Source of the DNA: an uncultured Jannaschia sp.
GTDB lineage: Bacteria; Pseudomonadota; Alphaproteobacteria; Rhodobacterales; Rhodobacteraceae
NCBI GenBank assembly: GCA_947494145.1
Contig: CANLTZ010000007.1
Span: forward strand, 1 to 64,000
Length of the DNA: 64,000 nt
Reading direction: 5' to 3'
The first letter of the stretch is position 1, and each line of letters begins with the position of its first letter. Below, one piece after another: positions 17,854 to 25,830 of this stretch. The notes under the pieces were generated by a model. That model was not told the DNA's origin and searched no databases. It saw only the letters and a list, made by a program, of their open reading frames with translations. A program made the position numbers and the translations under genes.

Positions 17854-18415
17854 CGTTGCGCGCGACCACGACGCGAAGCGCGCGGCCATTCTGAAAGCCG
17901 CGGCCCAGGTCTTCGCACGCGAAGGGGTGGCCCGGGCCTCCATGGCGCAGGTGGCCGCGCAGGCGGGCGTGTCGAAGGGAAACCTGTACCATTACTGGGA
18001 CGGCAAGGATGCGCTGCTGTTCGACATTCTCGACAGCTATCTGTCATCACTGCGCGACGTGATCTGCGACGGGCCCGACGGGTTGGAGCCGATGCTGACG
18101 AGGACGCTGCTGGCCTATGAAGGCATGGATGATGAGCATCGCATCCAAGCCGAGGGCATGGCGCTGCTGCCTGCGGACCAGGCAAAGGTGCTGCGCGGCT
18201 ATCAGCGGGACATGGTGGCCGCCTTGTCTGGCGAGCTGGCACGGCAGGTGCCGGGTCTGGACCGCACGCGGCTGCGGGACGCAACCATGAGCGTCTTCGG
18301 CATGCTCAATTGGTTTTACATGTGGAACCCCGGCGCCGATGCCGAAGCGCGCCGGGCCTATGCCTGTACCATCGCCGCCATCGCGGAGGGTGGGGTGGGG
18401 CGATTGGTCGGGTAA
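17843..18415 (+). CDS. paaR: TetR-family regulator of phenylacetate catabolism
   Basis: 190 aa from GTG 17843, inside the end of paaK; the longer upstream frame is a shadow of paaK. The TetR HTH is clear: KRAAILKAAAQVFAREGVA, then MAQVAAQAGVSKGNLYHYW. The C-terminal ligand domain ends with a WFYMWNP segment. TetR-type PaaR repressors that respond to phenylacetyl-CoA are known in proteobacteria, and the operon position supports that role. The likely operators are the palindrome at 16076-16091 and perhaps the repeats at 18500-18571. Coexistence with paaX is notable. Confidence 0.82.
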   Translation: MGRSVARDHDAKRAAILKAAAQVFAREGVARASMAQVAAQAGVSKGNLYHYWDGKDALLFDILDSYLSSLRDVICDGPDGLEPMLTRTLLAYEGMDDEHRIQAEGMALLPADQAKVLRGYQRDMVAALSGELARQVPGLDRTRLRDATMSVFGMLNWFYMWNPGADAEARRAYACTIAAIAEGGVGRLVG

Positions 18416-18499
18416 GGTTGTCGGCGCCGCTCATCGGTCCTGCTGCGCTCCTTTGGAGCGGCAGTCCCTCTTCGCGGGGGGCAAGGGTGGCAGTGCCAG

Positions 18500-18571
18500 A
18501 TGTTTCGCACGCGAAACAATTTACTAACAGTAGGTTAAAGGGCCGTTTCGGACGTTTCGCGTGCGAAACAT
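18500..18571. repeat. 18-bp perfect inverted-repeat pair between paaR and paaE
   Basis: ATGTTTCGCACGCGAAAC at 18500-18517 recurs as its exact reverse complement at 18554-18571. Each copy is itself nearly palindromic (TTTCGC/GCGAAA arms). The gap of 36 bp is AT-richer. Both flanking genes end here (paaR + and paaE -), so it may be a bidirectional terminator-like hairpin or a pair of protein-binding sites. Copy centres are 54 bp apart. Confidence 0.8.
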
Positions 18572-18602
18572 TTGCTGCCCAAGTCGCCGGGCGCCGATGC
18601 CC

Positions 18603-19649
18603 CTAATGCCCCACGTCGTACTCCACGACCAGCTTTTCGGTCAGCGGGTAGGATTGGCAGGATAGCACATAGCCGCGCGCGACCTCGTAATCTTCCAGCG
18701 CGTGGTTCTGGATCATCTCCACCTCGCCCTCGATCACGCGGCACATGCAGGTGGAACAGACGCCCGCCTTGCAGGCAAAGGGCGCATCAATGGCGTTTTC
18801 GCGGACGGCGTCCAGCAGGCTCTGGTCCCGCTCCATGGTGATGACATGGGCGGCGCCGTCTATGCGCAGGGTGACCTCGGTCGGTTTGGCGGCCACGGCG
18901 GCACGTGCCGCCTGGGGCAGACGACCGGTCTGGGCGGCGGCGAAAAGCTCGATATGGATGTGGTCCGGCGCCATCCCGTGGTCTTGCAGGGACGCACGCA
19001 CGGTTTCCATCAGGCCCTGGGGGCCGCAGATGAAGGCTTCATCCACGGTGTCGATCTGCACCCATTGGGCGAAAAGTTGCGATAGCTTGTCCGCATCTAT
19101 GCGCCCGGTGAACAGCGGGATGTCCTGGGCGTCATGTTTGAGGATGTGGGCGATGGCCAGCCGTGTCAGATAGCATGACTTCAGATCGTCCAGCTCCGTA
19201 TGGAACATGATCGAATTCACCGCCCGGTTTGCGTAAAGCAGCGTTACCCGCGACTGGGGCTCGCGGGCCAGCACGGTTTTGGCGATAGACAGGATGGGCG
19301 TGATGCCGGACCCGGCGGCGACCAGCAGGTAGTGCCGCGCCGCATCGGGGGCGATATCGGTGTGGAAACGGCCCATGGGCGGCATGGTGTCCAGCGTGTC
19401 GCCAGGGGCCAGCGCGTCATTGGCCCAGGTGCTGAACGCGCCGCCATCGACGCGCTTGATACCGACCTGCAACGCCTCATCCGGGGCGGAGCAGATGGAA
19501 TAGCTGCGCCGGATTTCGGTCCCATCGAAGTCGCGGCGGAAGGTCAGGTACTGGCCCTGCACCCAATCGAAGGGCGCATCCAGCGTGACGACCACGGCGT
19601 CGCGCGTGGTCTTTTGGACATCGGTGACGGTGAGGGGCTGGAATTGCAT
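18603..19649 (-). CDS. paaE: phenylacetyl-CoA 1,2-epoxidase reductase subunit
   Basis: 348 aa from ATG 19649, overlapping the paaD stop by ATGA. It is a class IA reductase that passes electrons from NADPH to the PaaA di-iron site. The N-terminal FNR part has the FAD motif RRSYSICSAP and the nucleotide motif LLVAAGSGITPILSI. The C-terminal plant-type 2Fe-2S domain has cysteines in CKAGVCSTCMCRV and in VLSCQSYP. All expected cofactor ligands are present. It is the last gene of the paaA-to-paaE operon. Confidence 0.95.
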   Translation of the reverse strand: MQFQPLTVTDVQKTTRDAVVVTLDAPFDWVQGQYLTFRRDFDGTEIRRSYSICSAPDEALQVGIKRVDGGAFSTWANDALAPGDTLDTMPPMGRFHTDIAPDAARHYLLVAAGSGITPILSIAKTVLAREPQSRVTLLYANRAVNSIMFHTELDDLKSCYLTRLAIAHILKHDAQDIPLFTGRIDADKLSQLFAQWVQIDTVDEAFICGPQGLMETVRASLQDHGMAPDHIHIELFAAAQTGRLPQAARAAVAAKPTEVTLRIDGAAHVITMERDQSLLDAVRENAIDAPFACKAGVCSTCMCRVIEGEVEMIQNHALEDYEVARGYVLSCQSYPLTEKLVVEYDVGH

Positions 19650-20170
19650 CAGTGGCACTTGAAGTAGTCGAAGGGTTCCAGACAGGCGTCGCACCGCCAG
19701 GCCGCCTTGCAAGGGGTCGAGCCGAACTGGCTAACCTTGGTGAGCGTGGTGGCGCCGCAATGGGGGCAGGCTTCGGGCCCGGTGGCCGAGGGCGGCGCAA
19801 TGCCGTAGCGGCGCAGCTTTTCGCGGGCTTCGTCGGTCAGCCAATCGGTGGTCCAGGGCGGGTCGATCTGGGTCAGGATGGTGGGCATCAGGCGCGCATC
19901 GCGCAAAGCCGTTTCAATGGCGAGCCCGATGACGGTGGTGGCGGGGCAGCCGGAATAGGTGGGTGTGACGGCGACGATGACCTCCTCCCCGATTAGGGTC
20001 ACGTCGCGGACGATGCCCAGATCGGTAATTGTGATCACAGGGATTTCCGGGTCTGGGATGGCCGACAGGATGGCCCAGACCTCGCCCTCGGTCTGCGGTA
20101 CGGGGCCATCGTAGCGCGGCGTGGTGTCGGCGGCGCTGCCAGGGACGGGGGCGGGGCTGGGCTTTACCAT
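19649..20170 (-). CDS. paaD: phenylacetyl-CoA epoxidase assembly protein PaaD
   Basis: 173 aa from ATG 20170, overlapping the end of paaC by 7 bp. PaaD is a MIP18-family protein thought to help mature the iron centres of the epoxidase. The DUF59-type domain shows AILSAIPDPEIPVITITDLGI and TYSGCPATTVIG. A C-terminal zinc-ribbon-like part carries CPHCG and further cysteines before the final CH. The first 25 residues are Pro/Ala-rich and probably disordered. Confidence 0.93.
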   Translation of the reverse strand: MVKPSPAPVPGSAADTTPRYDGPVPQTEGEVWAILSAIPDPEIPVITITDLGIVRDVTLIGEEVIVAVTPTYSGCPATTVIGLAIETALRDARLMPTILTQIDPPWTTDWLTDEAREKLRRYGIAPPSATGPEACPHCGATTLTKVSQFGSTPCKAAWRCDACLEPFDYFKCH

Positions 20171-20916
20171 GTCGCCCCCGGATAGGCGCGTTGCAGCCAC
20201 TGCATTTGGCTGAGCATGTGGCCCAGATGTTCGGAATGCTGCGCGCCGTTCTTGCCGCCTTGATGGGCGAAATCGCCATCGGGTCGGGTCAGCGTGGCTT
20301 GGGTCAGGATGTCGGTCATCTGCGTGTCCCAGGCCGCGCGCAGCGTCGAGGGGAGGGGCGCGATGCCAGCCGCCGCCATCGCGGTATCGGTGGCATCGTC
20401 CGTGAACATTTCACCCACGTAAGGCCAGAGCGCATCCAGCGCGGTTTGCATCCGGGTGTGGCTTTCCGCCGTGCCATCGCCCAGGCCGATCACCAACTCG
20501 GCGGAGCGGTCGGCGTGGTAGCGTACCTCCTTCACGGCTTTGGCGGCGATGGCGGCGATGCGCGTGTCGGTCGAATGGGTCAGCGCGTCGAGCAGCAGCA
20601 GATGGAAGCGATCGAACAAGCATTGCCGCATGATCGTGGCGCCGAAATCGCCATTGGGCCGTTCCACCAGCAGCAGGTTCCGAAAATCCCACGCATCGCG
20701 CAGCATGGCTAGATCATCGGCGCTGCGGCCCGCGCCTTCCACCTGAGCGGCTAAGCCCAGCCACATCTGGGTCTGCCCGATCAGGTCGAGCGCCGTATTG
20801 GCCAGCGCGATGTCTTCTTCCAGCACGGGCGCATGGCCGCACCATTCCGACAGGCGGTGGCCCAGAACCAGCGTGTTGTCCCCCATGCGGGTTAGAAAGG
20901 TGAACAGATCGCTCAC
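20164..20916 (-). CDS. paaC: phenylacetyl-CoA epoxidase structural subunit PaaC
   Basis: 250 aa. PaaC is a ferritin-like helical protein that pairs with PaaA and supports its stability but carries no di-iron site. Matching features are RMGDNTLVLGHRLSEWCGHAPVLEEDIAL, DLIGQTQMWLG, the NLLLVERPNGDFG segment and KEVRYHADRSAELVIGLGDG. Length is normal. It overlaps paaB by 4 bp and paaD by 7 bp. Confidence 0.95.
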   Translation of the reverse strand: MSDLFTFLTRMGDNTLVLGHRLSEWCGHAPVLEEDIALANTALDLIGQTQMWLGLAAQVEGAGRSADDLAMLRDAWDFRNLLLVERPNGDFGATIMRQCLFDRFHLLLLDALTHSTDTRIAAIAAKAVKEVRYHADRSAELVIGLGDGTAESHTRMQTALDALWPYVGEMFTDDATDTAMAAAGIAPLPSTLRAAWDTQMTDILTQATLTRPDGDFAHQGGKNGAQHSEHLGHMLSQMQWLQRAYPGATW

Positions 20917-21218
20917 ATTGCCCCCACATCGTCGGGAATGTCGAAGAAGGTGGGGTGGCGATAGGTCTTGTCATCCGCTGGGTCGAACATCGGGCCCTTG
21001 TCGGACGGGGCCGAGGCGGTGATTTGCGCGGAGGGTACGACCCAGATCGACGTGCCTTCGTGGCGGCGGGTATAGACGTCGCGGGCGTTCTTCATGGCCA
21101 TTTCCGCGTCTGCCGCGTGGAGCGAGCCCACATGCCGGTGGCTCAGCCCGTGTTGGCCGCGGATGAAGACTTCCCAAAGGGGCCATTCGCGGCGGGCGGC
21201 TTTGTCCGCATTGGTCAT
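20913..21218 (-). CDS. paaB: phenylacetyl-CoA epoxidase subunit PaaB
   Basis: 101 aa. PaaB bridges the PaaAC heterodimers of the ring epoxidase. The signature is WPLWEVFIRGQHGLSHRHVGSLHAADAEMA, followed by NARDVYTRRHEGTSIWVV. Its start overlaps the preceding VOC gene by 4 bp, so it remains translationally coupled although two foreign genes separate it from paaA. Confidence 0.95.
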   Translation of the reverse strand: MTNADKAARREWPLWEVFIRGQHGLSHRHVGSLHAADAEMAMKNARDVYTRRHEGTSIWVVPSAQITASAPSDKGPMFDPADDKTYRHPTFFDIPDDVGAM

Positions 21219-21622
21219 GTCGCATGCCTTTCTTGGGCGAGTCCGGGGCCCGGGGTCGGCTCTAGGTCTTGGCCGAAGGCCAGAAGGTGCCCGTCCGGGT
21301 CGCGGAGGTCGAAATCGTGGCAGCCGTAATGCGTGTTGCGCCGGATCTGGGTCGGGGAAAGGTCGGCGGCTACGAATTCCGCGTGGATCGCGTCGATGTC
21401 TGAGACATAGAGATACGCGGCCCAGTGGGAATTGACGGGCATCTCGTCGGCACGGGACAATTGCAGCGCCAACGTCACATCACCGCGTTGCAGGATGGTG
21501 AAGACGATGTCGCCGCTATCATCGGGCCAGCCGTTGCCGCGAAACCCGCCGCGCCGGTAGAAGGCGACGGCCCGTTCCATATCCGCGACTTGCAGGACCG
21601 TCATGGAGCGTTGCAGGCGCAT
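21215..21622 (-). CDS. VOC-superfamily (glyoxalase/bleomycin-resistance-like) protein inside the paa operon
   Basis: 135 aa. It has the VOC beta-alpha-beta-beta-beta layout: TVLQVADMERAVAFYRRGGF at the start, ALQLSR, then AYLYVSDIDAIHAEF and HDFDLRDPDGHLLAFGQ in the second half. The DPDGHLLAF motif is typical of the group. Function is unknown. The start is 9 bp after the DUF3291 gene and the end overlaps paaB by ATGA, so it is produced with the epoxidase. A role in handling reactive epoxide or oxepin intermediates is possible but only inferred from context. Confidence 0.8.
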   Translation of the reverse strand: MRLQRSMTVLQVADMERAVAFYRRGGFRGNGWPDDSGDIVFTILQRGDVTLALQLSRADEMPVNSHWAAYLYVSDIDAIHAEFVAADLSPTQIRRNTHYGCHDFDLRDPDGHLLAFGQDLEPTPGPGLAQERHAT

Positions 21623-21631
21623 CGGACCCGA

Positions 21632-22096
21632 TCACTCAGCGGCATGGGCGCAGCGGCGCCAGGCGGTCGTGTCGACGGCGTCCCAGCCGAAGGCGTGATC
21701 GGTCGGGCCGTGCTGTTGCAGGTGGGTCAGACGGTCCATGGCCTCAGTCAAGCTGGGCCTGTGGCCATCGGGGACGTGCCACATGACGAAATGGGGCTTG
21801 GCCATGCCTTCGAACCAGCTTGCGCCTTTGTCGTAGAAGCGGGCGTGAACCGTGTTGAAGACGTAATTGCCAAGGGCGGCCACATCGTCCCAGACGGACA
21901 GGTTGGCGATCATTTCGGCATCGCCGGGCACCGCGATATCGGTGGCGTTGCCGCCATCGGATTGCAGGCGCCAGACGAAGCCAGGGCTGCGTTCGGCGAG
22001 CGCGTTGACGCGGTCGAGATTGTCCATGAACTCGGCGATCCGTGGATCGTCGAGGGGGTAGCGGGCATAGCCCACATTCAGTTCGGCCAGCTTCAT
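21632..22096 (-). CDS. DUF3291 family protein inside the paa operon
   Basis: 154 aa from ATG 22096, overlapping the paaA stop by ATGA; the frame upstream is a paaA shadow. The pattern fits DUF3291 proteins, a dimeric alpha/beta-barrel group related to antibiotic-biosynthesis monooxygenase folds. It shows [60 protein letters not shown] and [12 protein letters not shown]. No metal-binding motif is obvious. It sits between paaA and paaB together with a VOC gene. Possible roles are in intermediate detoxification or as an accessory monooxygenase, both inferred. Confidence 0.75.
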   Translation of the reverse strand: MKLAELNVGYARYPLDDPRIAEFMDNLDRVNALAERSPGFVWRLQSDGGNATDIAVPGDAEMIANLSVWDDVAALGNYVFNTVHARFYDKGASWFEGMAKPHFVMWHVPDGHRPSLTEAMDRLTHLQQHGPTDHAFGWDAVDTTAWRRCAHAAE

Positions 22097-23067
22097 TCCG
22101 CTGCCACCTTTGCGGCGCGTTTCTTGTCGGCATGGGCCATCAGCCCTTCGCGCACCCAGGCGCCATCGTCCCAGGCTTTGTTGCGGGCCGCCAGGCGGTC
22201 TGCGTTGCAGGGGCCGTTGCCGCGCAGCACGTCCATAAACTCGGACCAATCGGGTTGGGTGAACTCGTAATGCCCCGTCTCATCGTGCCAGCGCAGGTCG
22301 GGGTCGGGCACGGTCAGGCCCAGATATTCGGCCTGCGGCACGGTCTGGTCGACGAATTTCTGCCGCAACTCGTCATTGGTGTTCATCTTGATTTTCCACG
22401 CCATGCTCTGCGCGGAATGGACGCTGTCCTTGTCAGACGGGCCGAACATCATCAGCGACGGATACCAGAACCGGTCGAGCGCGTTCTGCGCCATGCGGCG
22501 CTGCGCTTCGGTCCCGTTGGCCATCTTCATCATGATGTCGAAGCCCTGGCGTTGGTGGAAGCTTTCTTCCTTGCAAATCCGCACCATGGCGCGGGCGTAA
22601 GGCCCATAGGATGTGCGCTGGAGTGGCACTTGGTTCATGATAGCGGCGCCATCCACCAGCCAGCCCACGGCGCCCATATCGGCCCAGGTGAGCGTGGGAT
22701 AGTTGAAGATGGAGGAATACTTCATGCGGCCATCCAGCAGCATTTCCGTCAGCTCATCCCGGCTGACGCCCAGCGTTTCGGCGGCGCAGTAAAGGTAAAG
22801 GCCGTGGCCCGCTTCGTCCTGTACCTTGGCCAGCAGGATGGCCTTGCGTTCCAAAGTTGGGGCGCGGGTGATCCAATTGCCTTCGGGAAGCTGGCCCACG
22901 ATTTCGGAATGGGCGTGCTGGCCGATCTGGCGGATCAGGGTCTTGCGGTAGCCGTCGGGCATCCAATCCTTGGGTTCGATCTTTTCGCCCCGGTCGATGC
23001 GGGCCTGGAAGGCGCGGGCTTCGGGGCTGTCATCGGCGGCGTCGGACTTGACCAATTGGGCATACAT
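22093..23067 (-). CDS. paaA: phenylacetyl-CoA 1,2-epoxidase catalytic subunit
   Basis: 324 aa from ATG 23067; the 28 upstream in-frame residues lie in the promoter. PaaA holds the di-iron centre that epoxidises phenylacetyl-CoA. Iron-ligand motifs are visible: [17 protein letters not shown] and [16 protein letters not shown], giving paired Glu-x-x-His sets. Other family segments are [18 protein letters not shown] and [12 protein letters not shown]. It is the first gene of the ring-epoxidase operon, with a 105-bp gap upstream that contains a CGTTACA/TGTAACG inverted repeat. Confidence 0.96.
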   Translation of the reverse strand: MYAQLVKSDAADDSPEARAFQARIDRGEKIEPKDWMPDGYRKTLIRQIGQHAHSEIVGQLPEGNWITRAPTLERKAILLAKVQDEAGHGLYLYCAAETLGVSRDELTEMLLDGRMKYSSIFNYPTLTWADMGAVGWLVDGAAIMNQVPLQRTSYGPYARAMVRICKEESFHQRQGFDIMMKMANGTEAQRRMAQNALDRFWYPSLMMFGPSDKDSVHSAQSMAWKIKMNTNDELRQKFVDQTVPQAEYLGLTVPDPDLRWHDETGHYEFTQPDWSEFMDVLRGNGPCNADRLAARNKAWDDGAWVREGLMAHADKKRAAKVAAE

Positions 23068-23135
23068 GGCGGCGCTCTCGGATCGGGGTCTGGAGCTTTG
23101 AAGGTAAGCGAAGTGAGGGCGTCGGGCAAGCTTGG

Positions 23136-23172
23136 CGTTACAAAAATTCACGTGACCCGTAAATCTGTAACG
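23136..23172. promoter_or_regulatory. nested palindromes in the paaA promoter region
   Basis: CGTTACA (23136-23142) and TGTAACG (23166-23172) form an inverted repeat around a perfect TCACGTGA palindrome at 23148-23155. They lie 70-105 bp before the paaA start codon. They do not resemble the GACC/GGTC site upstream of paaZ, so a different regulator such as PaaX is possible. Confidence 0.4.
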
Positions 23173-24000
23173 TCAGCCTTGTAGGGATTTCAGGGCGCGG
23201 GTGGCGGCCTGCATCATCGGCTCATGGGTGTCGCGCAAGATTTGGACGCGGTCGAAGCGGTCTGGGTCAGCGGCCACGGCGGCGCGCAGGGCGGCGCCGA
23301 AGGCCTGGCGCAATTCAGTCCCGATGTTGAACTTGGCGACGGGCGTGGTGCGGGCCAGGTGGGCGCGCTGCGCGTTTGGCACGCCCGAGCCGCCATGGAT
23401 GACCAGGGGCACATCGGTGCGAGCGGCGATGTCCGCGATGCGCGCCTCGTCGAGGCCTGCGCCCGGGCCGGTTTGCAGATGGACGTTGCCGACGGAAATC
23501 GCCATGGCGTCCACCCCCGCCTCAGCAGCGAAGCGCGCGGCCTCCTCCGGGTCGGTGCCGTGGCTTTCGGCGCCTGCCGCGTAGCCCACGAAGCCGATTT
23601 CGCCTTCGCAGGAGATACCCGCGTCGTGGGCCATGTCGGCGATGGCGCGGGTCTGAGCAATATTATCCGCCAGGGGCAGTTTAGAGCCATCGAACATGAT
23701 TGAGGTAAAGCCCGCATCGATAGCGGCGCGGCAGTCTTCGGCGGTGTAGCCGTGATCAAGATGGGCGACGACGTCCACGTCCACATCCGCCGCCAGCGAC
23801 CGGAACATGGCGCCCAAGACCGGCAGCGGTGTGTGGTCGCGGCAGGACGGGCCCGCTTGCAAGATGACGGGCACGTCCAGCGTCTGCGCCGCATGGGCAT
23901 AGGCGCGGGCATCCTCCCAGCCCAGGCAGACCAGGCCGCCCACGGCGCGGCCTTCGGCATTGGCGGCTCGCAGGACGGGGCCAAGCGCGGCCAGCGTCAT
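23173..24000 (-). CDS. iolJ: class II aldolase, probable 6-phospho-5-dehydro-2-deoxy-D-gluconate aldolase
   Basis: 275 aa. It has the class II fructose-bisphosphate-aldolase fold: zinc ligands in AHLDHGY (His80, Asp82, His83 region), SIMFDGSKLPLADNI, EGEIGFVGY, and the phosphate-binding HGGSGVP. In inositol clusters this family (IolJ) cleaves DKGP to dihydroxyacetone phosphate and malonic semialdehyde. That function is assigned from the overlap with iolB by ATGA and the position as the last gene of the iolD-phyH-iolC-iolB operon. A different bisphosphate substrate cannot be excluded by sequence alone. Confidence 0.8.
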   Translation of the reverse strand: MTLAALGPVLRAANAEGRAVGGLVCLGWEDARAYAHAAQTLDVPVILQAGPSCRDHTPLPVLGAMFRSLAADVDVDVVAHLDHGYTAEDCRAAIDAGFTSIMFDGSKLPLADNIAQTRAIADMAHDAGISCEGEIGFVGYAAGAESHGTDPEEAARFAAEAGVDAMAISVGNVHLQTGPGAGLDEARIADIAARTDVPLVIHGGSGVPNAQRAHLARTTPVAKFNIGTELRQAFGAALRAAVAADPDRFDRVQILRDTHEPMMQAATRALKSLQG

Positions 24001-24851
24001 TTGAACTTGGCCACCATATCCATGATGCCGGGGATGGTGTGCAGCTGGTCGGCATGGGTGGGCTGAAAATACTGTTTTAGCGACCGCTGGCTAAGCCCGC
24101 CCAGAATGGTGAAGTAATACATCTGATAGCCGGGCAGCACGCAGCAGGGGTGATAGCCATTGTCGAGACAAATCGTAGAGCCATCCATGATGTGATAGGC
24201 ATCGCCTGGCTCATTATCGACGCGCTGCAACATCTGCACGCCCGAGCCGTGCTTGGGCTTGAAGCGGAAATTGTAGGTCTCATCATGGCGGGTTTCGATG
24301 ATTTCGCCATTTTCCGACCGGTCGGTGTCGTGCTTGTGGCTGGGAAAGCCGGACCAGCCGCCTTCGCCCACGGTGAACAGCTCGCTCACCAGCAGGCGGC
24401 CCACGCGGTCGTGGTAACCGGCGCCCAGGATATGGGCGATGCGGCGGTGGGTTTTGGTGTCGTCGCTGCCATATTGGACGCGGTCCAGGTCTTTGGTGCG
24501 CACGTCGAAGGGTTTCAGCGTCTCGGCGAATTTGGCACCCGCGATGAACACCTCGGCCGTGGCGGTGCGGCAGGTGAAGCGCGCGGCGGTGTCGGTGGGG
24601 ACGTAGACGCCTTCGGGGTCGCCGTCGAAGACGTCTTCGGTGCGCACGCCGATATCTTTGTAGGTCTCGCCCGCGACGTCCACGGTGACGGAGCCTGTGG
24701 CGGGCACGATGCAGGTTTCATAGCCCGGTACGCGGTAGTCGAAGCTTTGGCCTTCGGTCAGCTTGACGATGTTGAAGTAATTCAGCGGCACCGTGGGGTT
24801 GTCGACGTCCACGATGGGCGTGTTGGCATTGTCGTGTGGGGGGATGTGCAT
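23997..24851 (-). CDS. iolB: 5-deoxy-glucuronate isomerase
   Basis: 284 aa, cupin-like IolB that isomerises 5-deoxy-glucuronate to 2-deoxy-5-keto-gluconate. Recognisable segments are RVPGYETCIVPATGSVTVDV, VGEGGWSGFPSHKHD, ETYNFRFKPKHGSG, and the C-terminal GYHPCCVLPGYQMYYFTILGG. Histidines in the PSHKHD region are the metal-binding positions. It lies 4 bp after iolC and overlaps the aldolase by 4 bp. Length is typical. Confidence 0.95.
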   Translation of the reverse strand: MHIPPHDNANTPIVDVDNPTVPLNYFNIVKLTEGQSFDYRVPGYETCIVPATGSVTVDVAGETYKDIGVRTEDVFDGDPEGVYVPTDTAARFTCRTATAEVFIAGAKFAETLKPFDVRTKDLDRVQYGSDDTKTHRRIAHILGAGYHDRVGRLLVSELFTVGEGGWSGFPSHKHDTDRSENGEIIETRHDETYNFRFKPKHGSGVQMLQRVDNEPGDAYHIMDGSTICLDNGYHPCCVLPGYQMYYFTILGGLSQRSLKQYFQPTHADQLHTIPGIMDMVAKFK

Positions 24852-24855
24852 GGCG

Positions 24856-25830
24856 TCATTCCTTCGGGGTGGTGGGGCCGGGATGGTCGGCCATGAACGC
24901 GGCCAATTCGGCGGAATTGGGCAGGGCCTTGGAACAGGTGGGCCGGGTCACGGTGACGGCGGCGCAGGCGGAGCCGCGCAGCACGGCGTCGCGGATGCTG
25001 GCGCCGTGGGCCAGCGACATGACGAGACCGCCCATGAAGCTGTCGCCCGCGCCCGTGGGTTTGAGCGCGTCGACCTGCCAGATGCCGGTGCGGGTTTCGC
25101 CGTCGGGCGTGATCGTGACAGCGCCAAGCTCGCCCATCTTGTAGATGACCAGCTTCGCGCCGTCGCCGATGAGCGCGCGGGCTTTGTCGAGGCCTTTGGC
25201 ATAGTCGCCCGCCATGAAGCCGAATTCGACATCGTTGCCCACGATCACGTCGCACATCGCCCCGGCCCGCGACAGGACGTCAGAGGCCACATCGGGCGAG
25301 GGCCAGGAATAGGGGCGATAGTCGATGTCGAAGATGAGCGGCAGCTTGGCCATGCGCCCAAGCTCCAACGCGCGGAAGGCGGCTGAGCGCGAAGGCTCGG
25401 CGGCGAAGACAGTGCCCGCGGTGATGAGCGCGTCGTGGGCTGTGTAGTCCACGGCTTCGACGTCGGCGACCGACATCTCGAAATCGGCGGCGCCGTTGCG
25501 GTAGATGACCGATTGGTGATCTTCCAGCGTCGTTTCCACCACGGCGAGTGAGGTGCGCGCCTCGCCGCCCACGGCGCGGATATGTCTGCGGTCCACCCCG
25601 AAGGCGTCGAGTTGGTTGAGCGCGAAGCGCCCCACGGCATCGTCGCTGACGCAGGTGACCATGCTGGCCCGGCCGCCCAGTTTGACGATCTGGACGGCGG
25701 TGTTGGCCGCGGACCCGCCCAGGGCGCTGATGAAGGTGGCGCCGTCTTCGGTGCGGGTGCCGGGCGGGTCGGGGTAGAAATCCATCCCCGCGCGGCCCAC
25801 CAGCAGGAAATTGTCGCCCGACAGGTTCAT
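24856..25830 (-). CDS. iolC: 5-dehydro-2-deoxygluconokinase, PfkB family
   Basis: 324 aa from ATG 25830, overlapping the phyH stop by 4 bp; the frame further upstream is antisense sequence. The PfkB sugar kinase starts with NFLLVGRAGMDFYPDPPGTR, carries ALGGSAANTAVQIVKLGG near the N-terminus, and the catalytic GAGD motif in KPTGAGDSFMGGLV. IolC phosphorylates 2-deoxy-5-keto-gluconate before aldol cleavage. RAGMDFYPDP is characteristic of IolC rather than ribokinase. Confidence 0.93.
   Translation of the reverse strand: MNLSGDNFLLVGRAGMDFYPDPPGTRTEDGATFISALGGSAANTAVQIVKLGGRASMVTCVSDDAVGRFALNQLDAFGVDRRHIRAVGGEARTSLAVVETTLEDHQSVIYRNGAADFEMSVADVEAVDYTAHDALITAGTVFAAEPSRSAAFRALELGRMAKLPLIFDIDYRPYSWPSPDVASDVLSRAGAMCDVIVGNDVEFGFMAGDYAKGLDKARALIGDGAKLVIYKMGELGAVTITPDGETRTGIWQVDALKPTGAGDSFMGGLVMSLAHGASIRDAVLRGSACAAVTVTRPTCSKALPNSAELAAFMADHPGPTTPKE

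Noticed and set aside
18500-18571. Chromosome-partition parS sites
   Set aside because: The parS core TGTTTCACGTGAAACA differs in centre and length from TGTTTCGCACGCGAAACA, and no parAB genes are nearby.
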